Source: Elephas maximus indicus
Taxonomy: Eukaryota; Chordata; Mammalia; Proboscidea; Elephantidae
Assembly: GCF_024166365.1 (NCBI RefSeq)
Contig: NC_064837.1
Location: 79,107,553-79,171,552 of the forward strand
Length of the DNA stretch: 64,000 bases
Reading direction: 5' to 3'
In this document: positions 21,540 to 31,430 of the stretch, piece by piece
Layout of the letters: each line of letters opens with the position of its first letter
Position numbering within the stretch: position 1 is the first letter of the stretch
Translations under genes and position numbers: made by a program
The notes under the pieces: model-generated
What the model was told of the DNA's origin: nothing
Seen by the model: the letters and a program-made list of their open reading frames with translations, nothing else
Database searches by the model: none

Positions 21540-22000
21540 GAAAATCCCTCCAGCCTCCTAGAATGGGTGAACGAAGCATACCGACATTTTACTGATATAA
21601 ACCCTGAAGACCAGGTTAATAAATATGGCATTCATTAGCCAGAGTGCCCCTGACATCAAGTGGAAACTTCAAAAGTTAGAAGAAGGTCTAGGAATGAATA
21701 CTTCACAACTTGCTGACATTGCTTTTAAAGTCTTCAATAACTGGAACCGGTACGAGGAAAAAGGCCATGCTCTTGGCAGCAGCTCTGAGAGGTAACCCAC
21801 CATCCTGGCAGGCCTCGTGTAGGGTAAGTCCTTGTGGGCCCCAAAAGAGCCGGTGGCCAACTCAACGCCCCGTAAATCTAGGCCCCGGACAGCGTGCCTA
21901 TTGCAAACAAGAAGGCCACTGGAAACCAGAGTGCCCCTCTTGGCCAACCAAGTCCAAGCAGGAAATCCATAATACGGCTCCCACAGCTGTCAGCCAATGA
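21540..22000 (+). pseudogene. gag remnant (capsid end and zinc knuckle)
   Basis: Translated pieces in three successive frames resemble the C-terminal capsid and nucleocapsid of gammaretroviral Gag. A piece beginning at 21558 reads LEWVNEAYRHFTDINPED; the next begins near 21625 and contains APDIKWKLQKLEEG; the third, 21893-21934, is the zinc knuckle. In the knuckle the first Cys position is Arg (R-x2-C-x4-H-x4-C), so metal binding would be lost. Gag is the structural polyprotein. Upstream 20160-21540 probably holds leader, matrix and adjacent gag, but I could not follow a frame there. Confidence 0.78.
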
Positions 22001-22035
22001 CTCAGACTGATGGGGCCCAGAGACTCCTGCAATCC

Positions 22036-22690
22036 ATGAGGAGCCCAGGGTTGGAATAACAGTGAGAGGACAACTTACTGAGCCAACAGACTAGACAGTT
22101 GAACATGGCCTCTGCTTCTGTCCCAGGCACACAGGGTCCCTCCAGCCACCCCAGGCAGGGATGAGTCTGCAGTCCCAGCCCTTGGCCAGCTTCATCGGTG
22201 GTGGTGAGCTGCCAAGTACAGGCAGCACACAGCTTCAGAGCCTGGCGAGACAGTCACCATTCTTACCTCGCCCCAAATCCTGGCAGGCCTGTGACAGCAA
22301 AGAGGAAAGAAAGCCTGCTAGAGATGCCTTTCTTGAATAATGTACTACAGTTCCCAAGGACAATTGTTAATACCAGGACACCTGATGGCACCCGATAATA
22401 AAGGCAGCTCATGAGAGCAGACATTATGTCGGGATGCTAATGTTTCACTGGCTACTCAAACTGATAAAAGAGCCTAATATACAAAATATCTAGAAGGTAG
22501 TGAACAATCCGAAATCAGGCCCCTATCTCCTATGCCTGGGGTGCAAGCCTGTAGGACCAGACCCAGAGAAGACTGGCAAGTGGACTTAACAGTTATGACA
22601 GGAGATTTAAAGTATTCTTTAGTGTTTGTAGATAACCTTGACCAGAGGTTCAGAAGCCTTCCCCTTCCGAAAGGAAAAGGCATCTAAGTT
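22036..22690 (+). pseudogene. pol remnant: protease start, RNase H end, integrase core
   Basis: At about 22037 the frame EPRVGITVRG resembles the beginning of the gammaretroviral protease, but the active-site segment does not follow. Near 22373 a piece reading GHLMAPDNKG resembles the end of RNase H. From 22558 RPREDWQVDL and FVDNL match the start of the integrase core, with one catalytic Asp at 22583-22585. Between protease start and RNase H end only about 300 bases remain, so the RT is deleted. Stops and shifts break every part. Confidence 0.65.
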
Positions 22691-23424
22691 AAGCAAAGCT
22701 CTCCTCAATGAAATTACTCCTTGACTTCGCAAAGCAATAACAGAGGAGCCTATCCAAAGTCAGGACATTTAGGGATTTGGTGGAAGCTTTTTTTTTTTTA
22801 CGTGCTCCCTGGAGACCACAGTAACTACTGCACTGACTGCGTGCTTAAGAGTTCTAATTAGAAACCTCAGCTAGTGCGGGCAATGTGGGTGAATACGTGT
22901 ATTCTGAGAGACCAACCTGGCTGTTGAGAGTCCGGGTGACCCCCTAGAAGCAGGCTCCGATTGAGCTGCTGTGAAATGCTCTGTGGGAGACCTTTCCTTA
23001 AGGCAGTCTGGGGAAGTAGTGCTTCAGCTGATCAAGTAGTCCAGGAACTTAGTGTTTCCAGGTATCTTAGGTAACATTAGCTTAAACACGTTAGCATCTG
23101 GGCTCCCCATCCCCTGCTCCATTTCTGCTGGGCTGGGGTGAGGCTGACTTGCATTTCAGTGCTTATTGCTGTGTGTTCTGCTTATACGAGGCAATTTCTT
23201 CTGCTTCTCTTAGCACCTAAGATCGGCCATTCTCTTCGCCCTCCTAAATCTTAGGGGTGGAGCACGGTGACAGAAGCTGGTGAATAGTACTGGTGCCTAG
23301 AAGTTGGAAGCCATCAGCGGTGTTTACAGAGAGATTGTTAATTGGATTGAAAGGAAACCTCTGAGTATATGAAAGGGCTTGGAGACAGGAGAAAGCTAGT
23401 AAAGCTTCTGGTGGCAGTATAAGA

Positions 23425-23640
23425 GAAGGGTCCTGGAGACCATCTGCCTGGGTTCAAATCTTGGCTCTGCTAGCTTTTGATTTTGGGTCAAGGGGCTTCA
23501 CTTCCAGGTGGCTCAGTTTGCTTATCTGCAAAATGGCAGTAAACAAGAATGGCAGCTTTCTAGGATTATTGTGAAAATTAAATCAGATAAAACTGAAAAC
23601 TACTTAGCTCATTGCCTGGCATAGATTCTTTATACTGTGA
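23425..23640 (+). repeat. MIR inside the provirus
   Basis: Well-preserved MIR order: CTGCCTGGGTTCAAATCTTG, GGCTCTGCTAGCTTTTGATT, TGCTTATCTGCAAAATGGCA, ATTATTGTGAAAATTAAATC, CATTGCCTGGCATAGATTCT. Its position between the two LTRs is the reason to suspect a host-derived segment. Confidence 0.88.
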
Positions 23641-23811
23641 TTTGCCAATTGAGGTAGATGTTCCCTAAGACCATGGACACCACAGCCCTCACCCTATGTA
23701 GTTTGGTCCCTCGGAGTTTGGATGTGTCTATGGAGCTTCCGTGACCTTGGCTATCTTACCCTTCACCAGAGTTACCACTTATCTATTGTCTCTCGTTTTG
23801 TTTTGTAGGCC

Positions 23812-23945
23812 TGTCTAATCTTTGGCTGAAGGGTGAACCTCAGGAGTAACATGTTTTTCTCCAGCTCTGTCGGGGACCCTCTATGGTGATCCCTGTCAGA
23901 GCAGTCGGTGCTGGTAGCTGGGCACCATCTAGTAAGCCTTTTTGC
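23812..23945 (-). repeat. L1 3' UTR fragment
   Basis: Contains TTTGGCTGAAGGGTGAACCT, GTCGGGGACCCTCTATGGTG and AGCTGGGCACCATCTAG, the same phrases as the longer copies at 38476-39335 and 57775-59020, which are antisense L1 3' UTR. Confidence 0.65.
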
Positions 23946-24065
23946 CTACTACCTCCAGGAGCTAATCATTCCTTGCCTGTTCCTAGGTCTCTAAAACTCT
24001 ACCCCTTGTCAGCAGGAAGTAGCCGATGAGTCACTGACTCTTATCCGTTAAGATTAAGGAATTGC

Positions 24066-24083
24066 TAGAACTCAAAGGGAGCT
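24066..24083 (+). promoter_or_regulatory. Polypurine tract before 3' LTR
   Basis: TAGAACTCAAAGGGAGCT directly precedes the LTR start TGTAACC. The AAAGGGAG core is the expected plus-strand primer for a retrovirus, so the right LTR junction is a genuine retroviral one. Confidence 0.65.
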
Positions 24084-24558
24084 TGTAACCTGATCCTATG
24101 AATGCCAGTAAATTTCCATTAGTCCTTAAACTAGCCCAAGCCAGATTTGGGCCACCCTGCGTGCCCAGAAGGGCCAGCAGACTTCAACAGAGAACGCAGC
24201 AAGAGGTGGAATGAATCAGAAGGAAAATCATCAGTCAGACCCTATTCCAAAGCAAGAGGTCCAATGAGAACCACGTCACCTCCTGTTTCCTGGCCACTTT
24301 CTAGAATTTTCCCTCCCTAGTATGCCTTTTTTTTTTTTTTTTTTTTTTTAAGTATGCCTGCATGGCCATCATCTTGCTGCCCAAATCACATGTAAGCCCT
24401 GTTCCCCCATAGCTCGGGGAGCCGGATCTGAGGAACTTCCTCCCGGCTCCTTGCTGTGTGTATTGCAACAGAGTTACTTTCTCTTTCTCAAAGACTGTCC
24501 AGATAATTGGCAAGTCTGAGCACACAGGACAAGGACCCACCTTCTCGGGTTCAGAACA
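24084..24558 (+). repeat. 3' LTR of gamma-type provirus
   Basis: Starts TGTAACCTGATCC and ends TTCAGAACA. Collinear with the 5' LTR apart from small indels and an added poly(T) tract of about 23 bases at 24328-24350. The clear mismatches between the LTRs imply an old insertion. Confidence 0.88.
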
Positions 24559-25032
24559 GTGTCATTTTGAGGACTAATGTGTGCCTGACCCAAGCCATGG
24601 AGTTCGCAGTCACCTCTGTGCATGCAAAAGCTGGACAGTGAATAAGTAAGACCAAAGAATTGATGCCTTTGAATTGTGGTATTGGTGAAGAATATTGCAT
24701 ATACCACAGAGTGCCAGGAGAATGAACAAATAAATCTGTCTTGGAGGAAGTACAGCCAGAATGCTCCTTAGGAGCAAGGATGGTGAGACTGCGTCTTACA
24801 TACTTTGGACATGTTGTTAGGAGGGATCAGTCCCTGGAGAAGGACATCATGCTTGGTAGAGGTTCAGCGAAAAAGAGGAAGACCCTCAACAAGGTGGATT
24901 GACACAGTGGCTGTTTCAATGTGCTCAAGCATAACAACAATTGTGAGGATGGCAAAGGACTGGGCAGTGTTTCGTTCTGTGGTACATATGGTAACTATGA
25001 GTCAGGACCGACTCCATGGCACTTAACAAGAA
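24559..25032 (+). mobile_element. RTE LINE, right half, to 3' end
   Basis: Continues the copy broken at 19489: CTGACCCAAGCCATGGAGTT and on to the tail ATGAGTCAGGACCGACTCCA. Together with 19071-19489 it makes one 5'-truncated RTE of about 0.9 kb. Confidence 0.9.
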
Positions 25033-25309
25033 ACTAAGTCATTTTGAATTAAGGGAGGCACCAAGTATTTAAAGCATATTCAATGAAAATACACACAGTT
25101 CAGGAAATAACTTGTACATCCTCCTGACTCAGTATATCTCCATTTGAATGATTAGCTGGTCTTTCAAACCCTCACAAACCTCTCCTTATCCACTCTTCTC
25201 ATTTCCAGATAATGGCTGCTCAAATTATCCATCTTTAAAGCCAGGAAAGCTGTCCTTTTTCACTTTCTGTTACTCAACCCCGTATCCAGTCCACCAACAC
25301 ATTCTTACC
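25033..25309. other. No recognised feature
   Basis: Short unique stretch between RTE and an L2-like region; the 110-codon ORF from 25148 is chance. Confidence 0.4.
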
Positions 25310-25489
25310 TTTAAGGCATATCTCCTTCAAAACATGTCCAACTGCATCTTCTTTGCAGCTCTACTGCTACGGCCATCATCCCCTACCTGGATGGTGGCAA
25401 GAGGCCCTACCTGCTCTGTTTGCAGCCCCTTGAAGCTTCTCCTTTATTCTCCACCCAGCAGTCTGAATGATGTGGTTTGAACATAAATA

Positions 25490-25677
25490 TAGCTGGACAC
25501 CAACTCATGAAGACCCCACGTGTGCCAGAGTAGAATTGTGCACCACAGGATTTTCAATGGCTGAGTTTTTGGGAAGTAGATTGCCAGGCCTTTCTTCTGA
25601 GGCACTTCTGGGTGGACTTGAACTGCCAGCCTTTCAGTTAACAGCTGAACATGCTACATTTGTACCACCTAGGGACT
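25490..25677 (-). mobile_element. AfroSINE, long subtype
   Basis: Minus orientation: tail CACCAACTCATGAAGACCCC at left, module TGGGAAGTAGATTGCCAGGC in the middle, head GTACCACCTAGGGACTAC at right. No clean duplication seen. Confidence 0.88.
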
Positions 25678-25678
25678 A

Positions 25679-25875
25679 CACTTATTATTTACCTATACTA
25701 AGCCATTTAATCCTTAAAATATCATTTAGGAAGTTACTATTCTCTTTTTTGCAGCCCAGGGCCCAGAAAAGTTCAATAGTCTGCCCAAGATCAAATATCT
25801 TGTAAACAGCAGAGCTGGGATTCAAATATAAGCACAGTGTCCCCAGAACCCATACTTTAACCACCGAACTATCCA
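25679..25875 (+). repeat. MIR remnant
   Basis: MIR 3'-core phrases: GCCATTTAATCCTTAAAATA, AGCAGAGCTGGGATTCAAAT, CCATACTTTAACCACCGAAC. Diverged. Confidence 0.72.
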
Positions 25876-26470
25876 TCTTACTTCTCAAATAAGCCTCCTC
25901 ACTTCCCTGCACAAAGCCCTCAACAGCTCCCATTATACCAAGTATGGCATCCAAGCTCCTCATGGAAGCCTTCTAGGGTAAGAACCAGCCCTGCATCCAT
26001 TTCTAAGCACACCTTGTACCTTTGCCCTCTGGCACACCCTGCCTTACCACTCCATCCCACCCCCCACTCCAGTTGCTCTTCCAGCCCTGGCTGGCTCCTA
26101 CACTCTCACTTCCCCCAGGCTGGGGCTTCACCTTCTCATCCACAGGAATCCTCCAGTGGCAACATCCCCACAGCCTGACAGCCTGCAGATTCCCATCTCT
26201 TCACCTGCTGCATTTGGATAGCACGCATTTCCATCTGGACTTTTAGTGTACTGCATTGCAGGTTTTGCACACTTGCGTTGTTTCTCTCCCACTAAGTGTC
26301 AGCTTCGTGGGAGCGGGGTTCCCTCTGGCTCAAAGCCAATTTCCCAGCTGTGTAAGAGTCTGGCTCCAAGTGAGGCTCACTTATTATTGGTTGAATGAAT
26401 GTTCAAAGAATAAAGGTGTCACTTCTGGAGCATACAAATAAATTGCTTCAGCAGTGCTATGAGGAGCTAG

Positions 26471-26642
26471 CAGTCTCTGGATGGTACAGTTAACATGCTC
26501 AGCTGCTCACTGAAGCACCTAGCAAGGAAGACCTGGTGATCTGCATCTGAAAAATCAGCCATTGAAAACCCTGTGGGGCGCAGTTCTACCGTGACATACG
26601 TGAGGTTGCCACACATAGGAACTGACCGGACAGCAACTGGTT
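26471..26642 (+). mobile_element. AfroSINE, long subtype, degraded
   Basis: Head CAGTCTCTGGATGGTACAGT, module GAAGACCTGGTGATCTGCAT, tail GAACTGACCGGACAGCAACT. Shortened in the region between head and module. Confidence 0.85.
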
Positions 26643-27802
26643 TAAGTCAGGAACAAGTCCATAGATGATGTATTTGAAGGGCGAGTACACGTTGAGATGA
26701 AGCTGTGAAAGGAAGAGGCTGGAGGAGAAGGGAGCGCTGTAGCAAAGACACAGGCTGGAAGTCAGCAGTATTGACTCAGCGCATGGCACAGAAGGGGGCA
26801 GGTGAGACCAAAGCTGGAGAACGTGCAGTGTCTGAATGATGGCTGGGCTTGGGCTAGTCAGTGTAGGGTTAGGATGTTCATACTGTATTTAGTCAGAATC
26901 TGCTTCTCTGTAGTTATATCCATTGGATCTAAGTTTTCCCTGTTTCTCCTAGATCAATAAAGAAAAATTTTAGTCCCTTTTATATAAGTTAGCCCTTTAA
27001 ATGAGAGTAACTGTCTTGCCCCCTCTCCGCCTTTCCTTCTCTATACTAAGCATCATCAGTTCTTGGAGTCCCAAGATTTCTAAACCCTCACTTTCTGAGC
27101 ACTCAGTCTGAAGTCATTTATCAATGCCTTCTTAAACCCCCTAGAGTTTAATTTTAGTGTCAAGGATTTCAGGAGTGACCTGGCCATTGCAGAATACAAT
27201 AGGGCATAGACTAAGCAGATAAAAGTAGAACACACCCCTTTTCTGAAGAGCTTCAGCAAGAAATAGTTCAGAGACTATTATGCATCAGATGATGAGGTCC
27301 CGTACAGTAAAAATGAGTGAGACATAAAGTAATGTGGTCTGAACATGTTTTGAAATTCCAAATGCTTTATTCTCTTCTCTGAATTTCCCCTGAAGTCATT
27401 TTAGCATTATCTTGATTCTGAGAGAAGAATTTGCAATATGTGTGCATAGGAGCAAACAATTTAAATTGAAGACTTCAAAACAAAAATTTGTAGGTGTGTA
27501 AAAAGTTCCGATTCTATGGTTCTCTTAAGATTATAATGAAAATCCACGTAGCCTTATACCATTGTTCATCTTTCTGTTATGTGTACTTTATTATGGGCAT
27601 ACAATAAATTTTTTAATAAATGAATGAATAGAACTGTTATTGAATCAAGCGGGCTACCTCATAAGGTAGTGAGCTTTTCATTACAGGAGATATTCACACA
27701 GGATAGTAGAACATCTACATATAGAGAAAAAAGACAGTGCAAGGGGAATTGTAGCACTTCGTATCTGCGACAACTTGCAATTCTAGAAGGGTATGATTAT
27801 AA
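26643..27802. other. No recognised feature
   Basis: Unique AT-leaning sequence without recognised genes or repeats. Short ORFs lack any family resemblance. Confidence 0.4.
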
Positions 27803-27880
27803 TGTTGTTGTTAGCTGCCAATTTCAACTCATGGCAACCCCATGTGTTGCAGAGTAGAACTTAGCTCCATAGGGTAGGAG
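27803..27880 (-). mobile_element. AfroSINE tail fragment
   Basis: GTTGTTGTTAGCTGCCAATT followed by CATGGCAACCCCATGTGTTG and CTCCATAGGGT: the 3' third of a minus-strand SINE only. Confidence 0.75.
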
Positions 27881-29350
27881 GGGTGAAATTGTAACATAAA
27901 ACTGCGTCAGGAAGAGTAACCATTTTCCAAATAAGCCATAGAAATATTCTCAGCTTTATTTAAACTATATAATTCATATCAGGAAAAACAGGACTTTTGG
28001 TTGAAAATCTACTGAACTATTCTACATCCAAACACATTTTCAAGACTCCCAGTGGCCAAATATTGAATAATTTTGGCACCAAAATAAATAAGGACAGTAA
28101 TAGATTATAACCCATTGAATAGAATAAGAACGTATGAGGTCATACTGGTAATGGAAAGGAAAAGAGGGAGGGAAGGAAGAAGAGGTGGACAAGGAAGGAG
28201 AAAAGGGAGAAGGGGAAGCTGGGGACATGACTGTGAACCAGAGGGAAGCCCTGCTCTTACGGAGCTGACAGTGGGAGAGAAAAAACACAAATGTGCAAAA
28301 CCTGCAACGCAGTACACTAAAAGTCTTCACCTGCTATCCAAATGCAGTAGGTGAAGAGCCGGGAATCTCTGCAGGTGGCCAGGCTGTGGGGAAAGCCTCT
28401 GGGGATGCTGCCACTGGGGGACTCCTGTGGATGAGAAGGAACAGCCGTGGGAAGATCAGGGTGAGCTCCCCAGTATGGGAGAGCAAGAGGGTAGGGAGCC
28501 AATCTGGGGCTGGAGGAGCAGCTGAAGGCCAGTTGATTAATTAACATATTGACTAATTAATGAAAGAGACATAAAGAAAATAATCCATTTCAACCCCTTT
28601 ATTAAATAAGGGGGTAAGCGTGCTCCAGGAGTCATGGGTGCTTGTCTATGTCACATAAGTAGTTAATGAGACAAGTAGCACTAACTAAACTCTCCTTGGA
28701 GGTGGGAAGTGATCTTTCTTCAGTGCCTTCGAAGACCTATTTCTTTCTTTCTTGCCCTGGTCTCCCCAAGGACATCTTCCTTGCTGAGCTCGTTTTTGGA
28801 CATGAGACTTAAGAAACCACCACATCTCATCTGTAGTGAAGATCAAACAAAAATTAAACAAGCAAGTGATAAACATGGTATTGACTTAACCACATCAGAT
28901 TAATTCTAAAGGGGACCTTTTACTTGTGACATGGTCTAGTGGAGTGAGCTGACATTTCATCATATAGCCATTGGGCAAGCAGAGGTCTACGCCCCAGTGT
29001 TAATTAGTGATCTCAAAGAATTGCTGGACAGCTAGGAGGAGCCAACCTTCAGCAGGATTTAGGAGCAGTTGGATACAAAGTGGCCATATCGTGATTGACA
29101 GTGTCTTCAAAGACCCACTAGTCCTAGTATCTATGTGAATTGTTTTATGAGGCAAGTTGAGTTACTCACTGGTCTTGATGATGATGGAAAACCTTAAAAC
29201 AAATAGCACTTAGATTTCTTGGTATCATGATAAGATTAGCATCTGCAGATAGACTCCTGAACACTACCCTATCTTTTTTCACGACGCCCGGGTAATAGAA
29301 GGAAACGTTGCCTCCGTGAGTCTTGAGTCCATGGACTTTAGTAGCTCCTA
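27881..29350. other. No recognised gene; purine-rich tract
   Basis: A G/A-rich tract spans about 28147-28225 (for example AAGAGGGAGGGAAGGAAGAA). The rest is unique. Facing ORFs of 76-96 codons at 28040-28550 come from this biased composition. Confidence 0.45.
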
Positions 29351-29480
29351 TGCTAACCAAAAGGTCGGTAGTTCGAATCCGCCAGGTGCTCCTTGGAAAC
29401 TCTACAGGGCAGTTCTACTCTGTCCTATAGGGTCGCTATGAGTCGGAATCGACTCGACGGCAGTAGGTTTGGTTTTGGTT
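29351..29480 (+). mobile_element. AfroSINE, 5'-truncated, young-looking
   Basis: Begins TGCTAACCAAAAGGTCGGTA, lacking about 35 bases of the head, and ends CGGAATCGACTCGACGGCAG then GTTTGGTTTTGGTTT. CpGs are retained, which suggests a younger copy. Confidence 0.9.
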
Positions 29481-30654
29481 TATATCAGGCAAAGCCAGAT
29501 TGTCAGAATCTAAAATACGAACAACAGAGCTCCCATGCCAATCTTTTTATATGGACTTTAAAAAAAAAAAAGAGTTACAATGGGTAAAATCCCAAAAATG
29601 GGTTTTAACGATTGAAATATTCAGGAATGTTGGATGAACAATTAAAAAAAAACTTGATAAGGAAATTGAAGCTTTTGTTTCTCAGCAAATCTATGACATT
29701 CTCTTTCCCACCAGGGCCACTTGATGGCCATCCTAGTCCATAGAGTTATATCACATCTGAGCTTCACTAAATGAGGTGCCTGGTATTTATAGTTAGTCAT
29801 ACCCAGCTAGCTGTGGGAAGTGCATTCTCAATTCTATTTCCTGCACACAGGAATTCTAACCTGGATGCCCAGCAATGCTGTGAAAGCCCCCTACTGAACT
29901 AGGTGCAGGTGTGGCTACACACAGCCCCAAGCACACCTGCTTTTGTTTTAGAATTGGTGCCTGGGAGGAGGATAAGAAGGAGGGGGGTGGGGAGCAGGAT
30001 CAGGAAGTAGATCAGGTAGGACTTGGGAGGGCTGCTTGGCAGATTCCAGAAAGTGAGGGAGACTGAAAGATACATAGGAAAAGGAACAGGAGAGAGAGAG
30101 AACCCAGAGGAAGAAAAAGACAAAGGAGGGGCTGTTCTTGCGCTGATCGCAAGAGCATAGAACCCACTCATGTTCAACACCAATGCCCACACAGAGCATG
30201 AAGACTAGCCTTTATATTACACTCAACTCTGCTCATTTATTCCTTTGTAGCTTATTGTGTTGTTGTTAAGTGCCCTTGAGTCTCCCACACAAAAGGCAAG
30301 AATTCTCCCACTGAACCCCCAATGCCTCATAGCTTATTATACATGCTGCTTAGCCATATGCTCACAACTCTAAAATCACGAGAGAGCTTATGAGATATGC
30401 ATAAAATTAAGCTTTCTTATTTGATCAATGAAAGCATAAAGCACTTTCCTCTGTGATGGCCCAGGTGTCGGGACCACATTGTTGAGGCGTCGTAATTGGT
30501 CACAACATAACAGCCTCTTTTCTGTCCTTTCTAGGTATTCTCATTTGCATTAAGGATTCTTTAGCTAGGTTTCAGTGCTCCTTAAGTGCCTGGAAGAAAA
30601 CTCAGAGTTCAGGCGAGCTGGGCTCATCCTTGGAAGCAGCAGTGTAACACAGTG
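29481..30654. other. No recognised gene; purine-rich tract
   Basis: A G/A-rich stretch lies at about 29965-30130. The remainder is unique-looking. Nothing coding is supported. Confidence 0.4.
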
Positions 30655-30858
30655 CCCAAGAGTCAGTCTACCTATTTAAAACCCTGGTCCCACTGCTTGC
30701 TCACTGGGGGACTTGGATGGGCAATTTAATTTCTTTGTGCCTCAACATTCTTAGCTACAAACTCAGATTCTTAAGATTGAGAGATTTAAATCAAATATTA
30801 TACACAACTTGTTTATCATAGTCAGTTGCATGTAATCAGCATTCAGTTTATGTTAGCT
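30655..30858 (+). repeat. MIR remnant
   Basis: CCCAAGAGTCAGTCTACCTA, CCACTGCTTGCTCACTGGGG, TTCTTTGTGCCTCAACATTC, then a long diverged 3' part ending near the SINE at 30870. Confidence 0.7.
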
Positions 30859-30869
30859 ATTGTTATGAC

Positions 30870-31031
30870 AGAAACCCTGGTGGCATAGTGGCTAAGTGCT
30901 ATGGCTACTAACCAAGAGGTCAGCAGTTCAAATCCACCAGGCGCTCCTTGGAAACTCTATGGGGCAGTTCTACTCTGTCCCATAGGGTCGCTATGAGTCG
31001 GAATCGACTCAATGGCAGTGGGTCTTTTGGG
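30870..31031 (+). mobile_element. AfroSINE, short subtype, with TSD
   Basis: AGAAACCCTGGTGGCATAGT to the tail CGGAATCGACTCAATGGCAG. Exact duplications tattgttatgac at 30858-30869 and 31032-31043. Confidence 0.95.
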
Positions 31032-31170
31032 TATTGTTATGACTAGATAAATTAGATGGCAACATTCTGGATTTCATTCATTTATTCATCCTACACACAT
31101 TTCACCTGTATCTCATCTATGCACTGAGGATATAATATGTGGTAGTACCTGAAGCTGTTGTCATCCATGA

Positions 31171-31231
31171 GGTTCTCTACTCTGTCACATAGGGTTGCTA
31201 TGAGTTGGAATCAACTTGACAACTTCTTAAC
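31171..31231 (+). mobile_element. AfroSINE tail fragment
   Basis: GGTTCTCTACTCTGTCACAT then AGGGTTGCTATGAGTTGGAA: the last 60 bases of a short-subtype SINE, immediately before another SINE. Confidence 0.78.
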
Positions 31232-31233
31232 AT

Positions 31234-31430
31234 GGGGTTTCTGGGTGGTACAAATGGTTAACAATCTTCACTGCTAACCAGAAGGATAGAGGTTCAAGTC
31301 TACCCAGAGGTGCCTTGGAAGAAGAACTGGAGATTTGCTTCTGAAAAATCAGTCATTGAAAGCTCTATGGAGCAGCTCTACTCTGACCCACATGGGGTCG
31401 CCATGAGTTGGAGTCAACTCCACAGCAACT
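31234..31430 (+). mobile_element. AfroSINE, long subtype
   Basis: GGGGTTTCTGGGTGGTACAA, module GGAGATTTGCTTCTGAAAAA, tail GGGGTCGCCATGAGTTGGAG. Near full length. Confidence 0.9.

Larger units (their letters stand above)
22750..24065. other. Probable host-derived insert in provirus
   Basis: Lies between integrase remnant and 3' LTR, where pol end and env belong. No retroviral frame can be seen. It contains an MIR (23425-23640), which is far older than any such provirus, and an L1 3' UTR fragment (about 23812-23945). The left boundary is uncertain. A poly(T) run lies at 22790-22800. I infer capture of host sequence in the proviral RNA, or gene conversion afterwards. Confidence 0.6.
19490..24558 (+). 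mobile_element. Gammaretrovirus-like endogenous provirus (two LTRs)
   Basis: Two LTRs in the same orientation bracket 4.1 kb. The element interrupts an RTE copy: the left flank ends ...aaagatgt and the right flank begins gtgtcatt..., contiguous points in RTE, giving a short duplication (gatgt/gtgt, approximate). Inside, in order: primer binding site, leader with donor site, gag remnants, protease start, a stretch matching the end of RNase H, and an integrase core fragment. I find no RT core and no env. The 3' third carries an MIR and looks host-derived. Gag features place it with class I elements. All frames are broken. Confidence 0.85.
25310..26415 (+). repeat. L2 LINE 3' remnant, interrupted
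   Basis: L2-like text before (TTCTCCACCCAGCAGTCTGA) and after (AGCCCTCAACAGCTCCCATT, CTTTGCCCTCTGGCACACCC) the SINE and MIR in its middle. The 3' end has GTGTCAGCTTCGTGGGAGCG and a terminal TTGGTTGAATGAATG. Plus orientation, no usable frame. Assignment rests on phrase order in a very old family. Confidence 0.6.

Noticed and set aside
20160-21540. Intact gag start in the gamma-type provirus
   Set aside because: Only short unrelated frames are open. The region is in the right place for matrix and adjacent gag, but no motif can be followed.
28040-28550. Overlapping ORFs of 70-96 codons on both strands
   Set aside because: They cover a purine-rich tract, are mutually overlapping and show low-complexity residues only. 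Composition explains them.
30262-30340. Possible AfroSINE tail near TGTTGTTGTTAAGTGCCC
   Set aside because: Only the (GTT) run and a few bases match; the following sequence does not continue the SINE.
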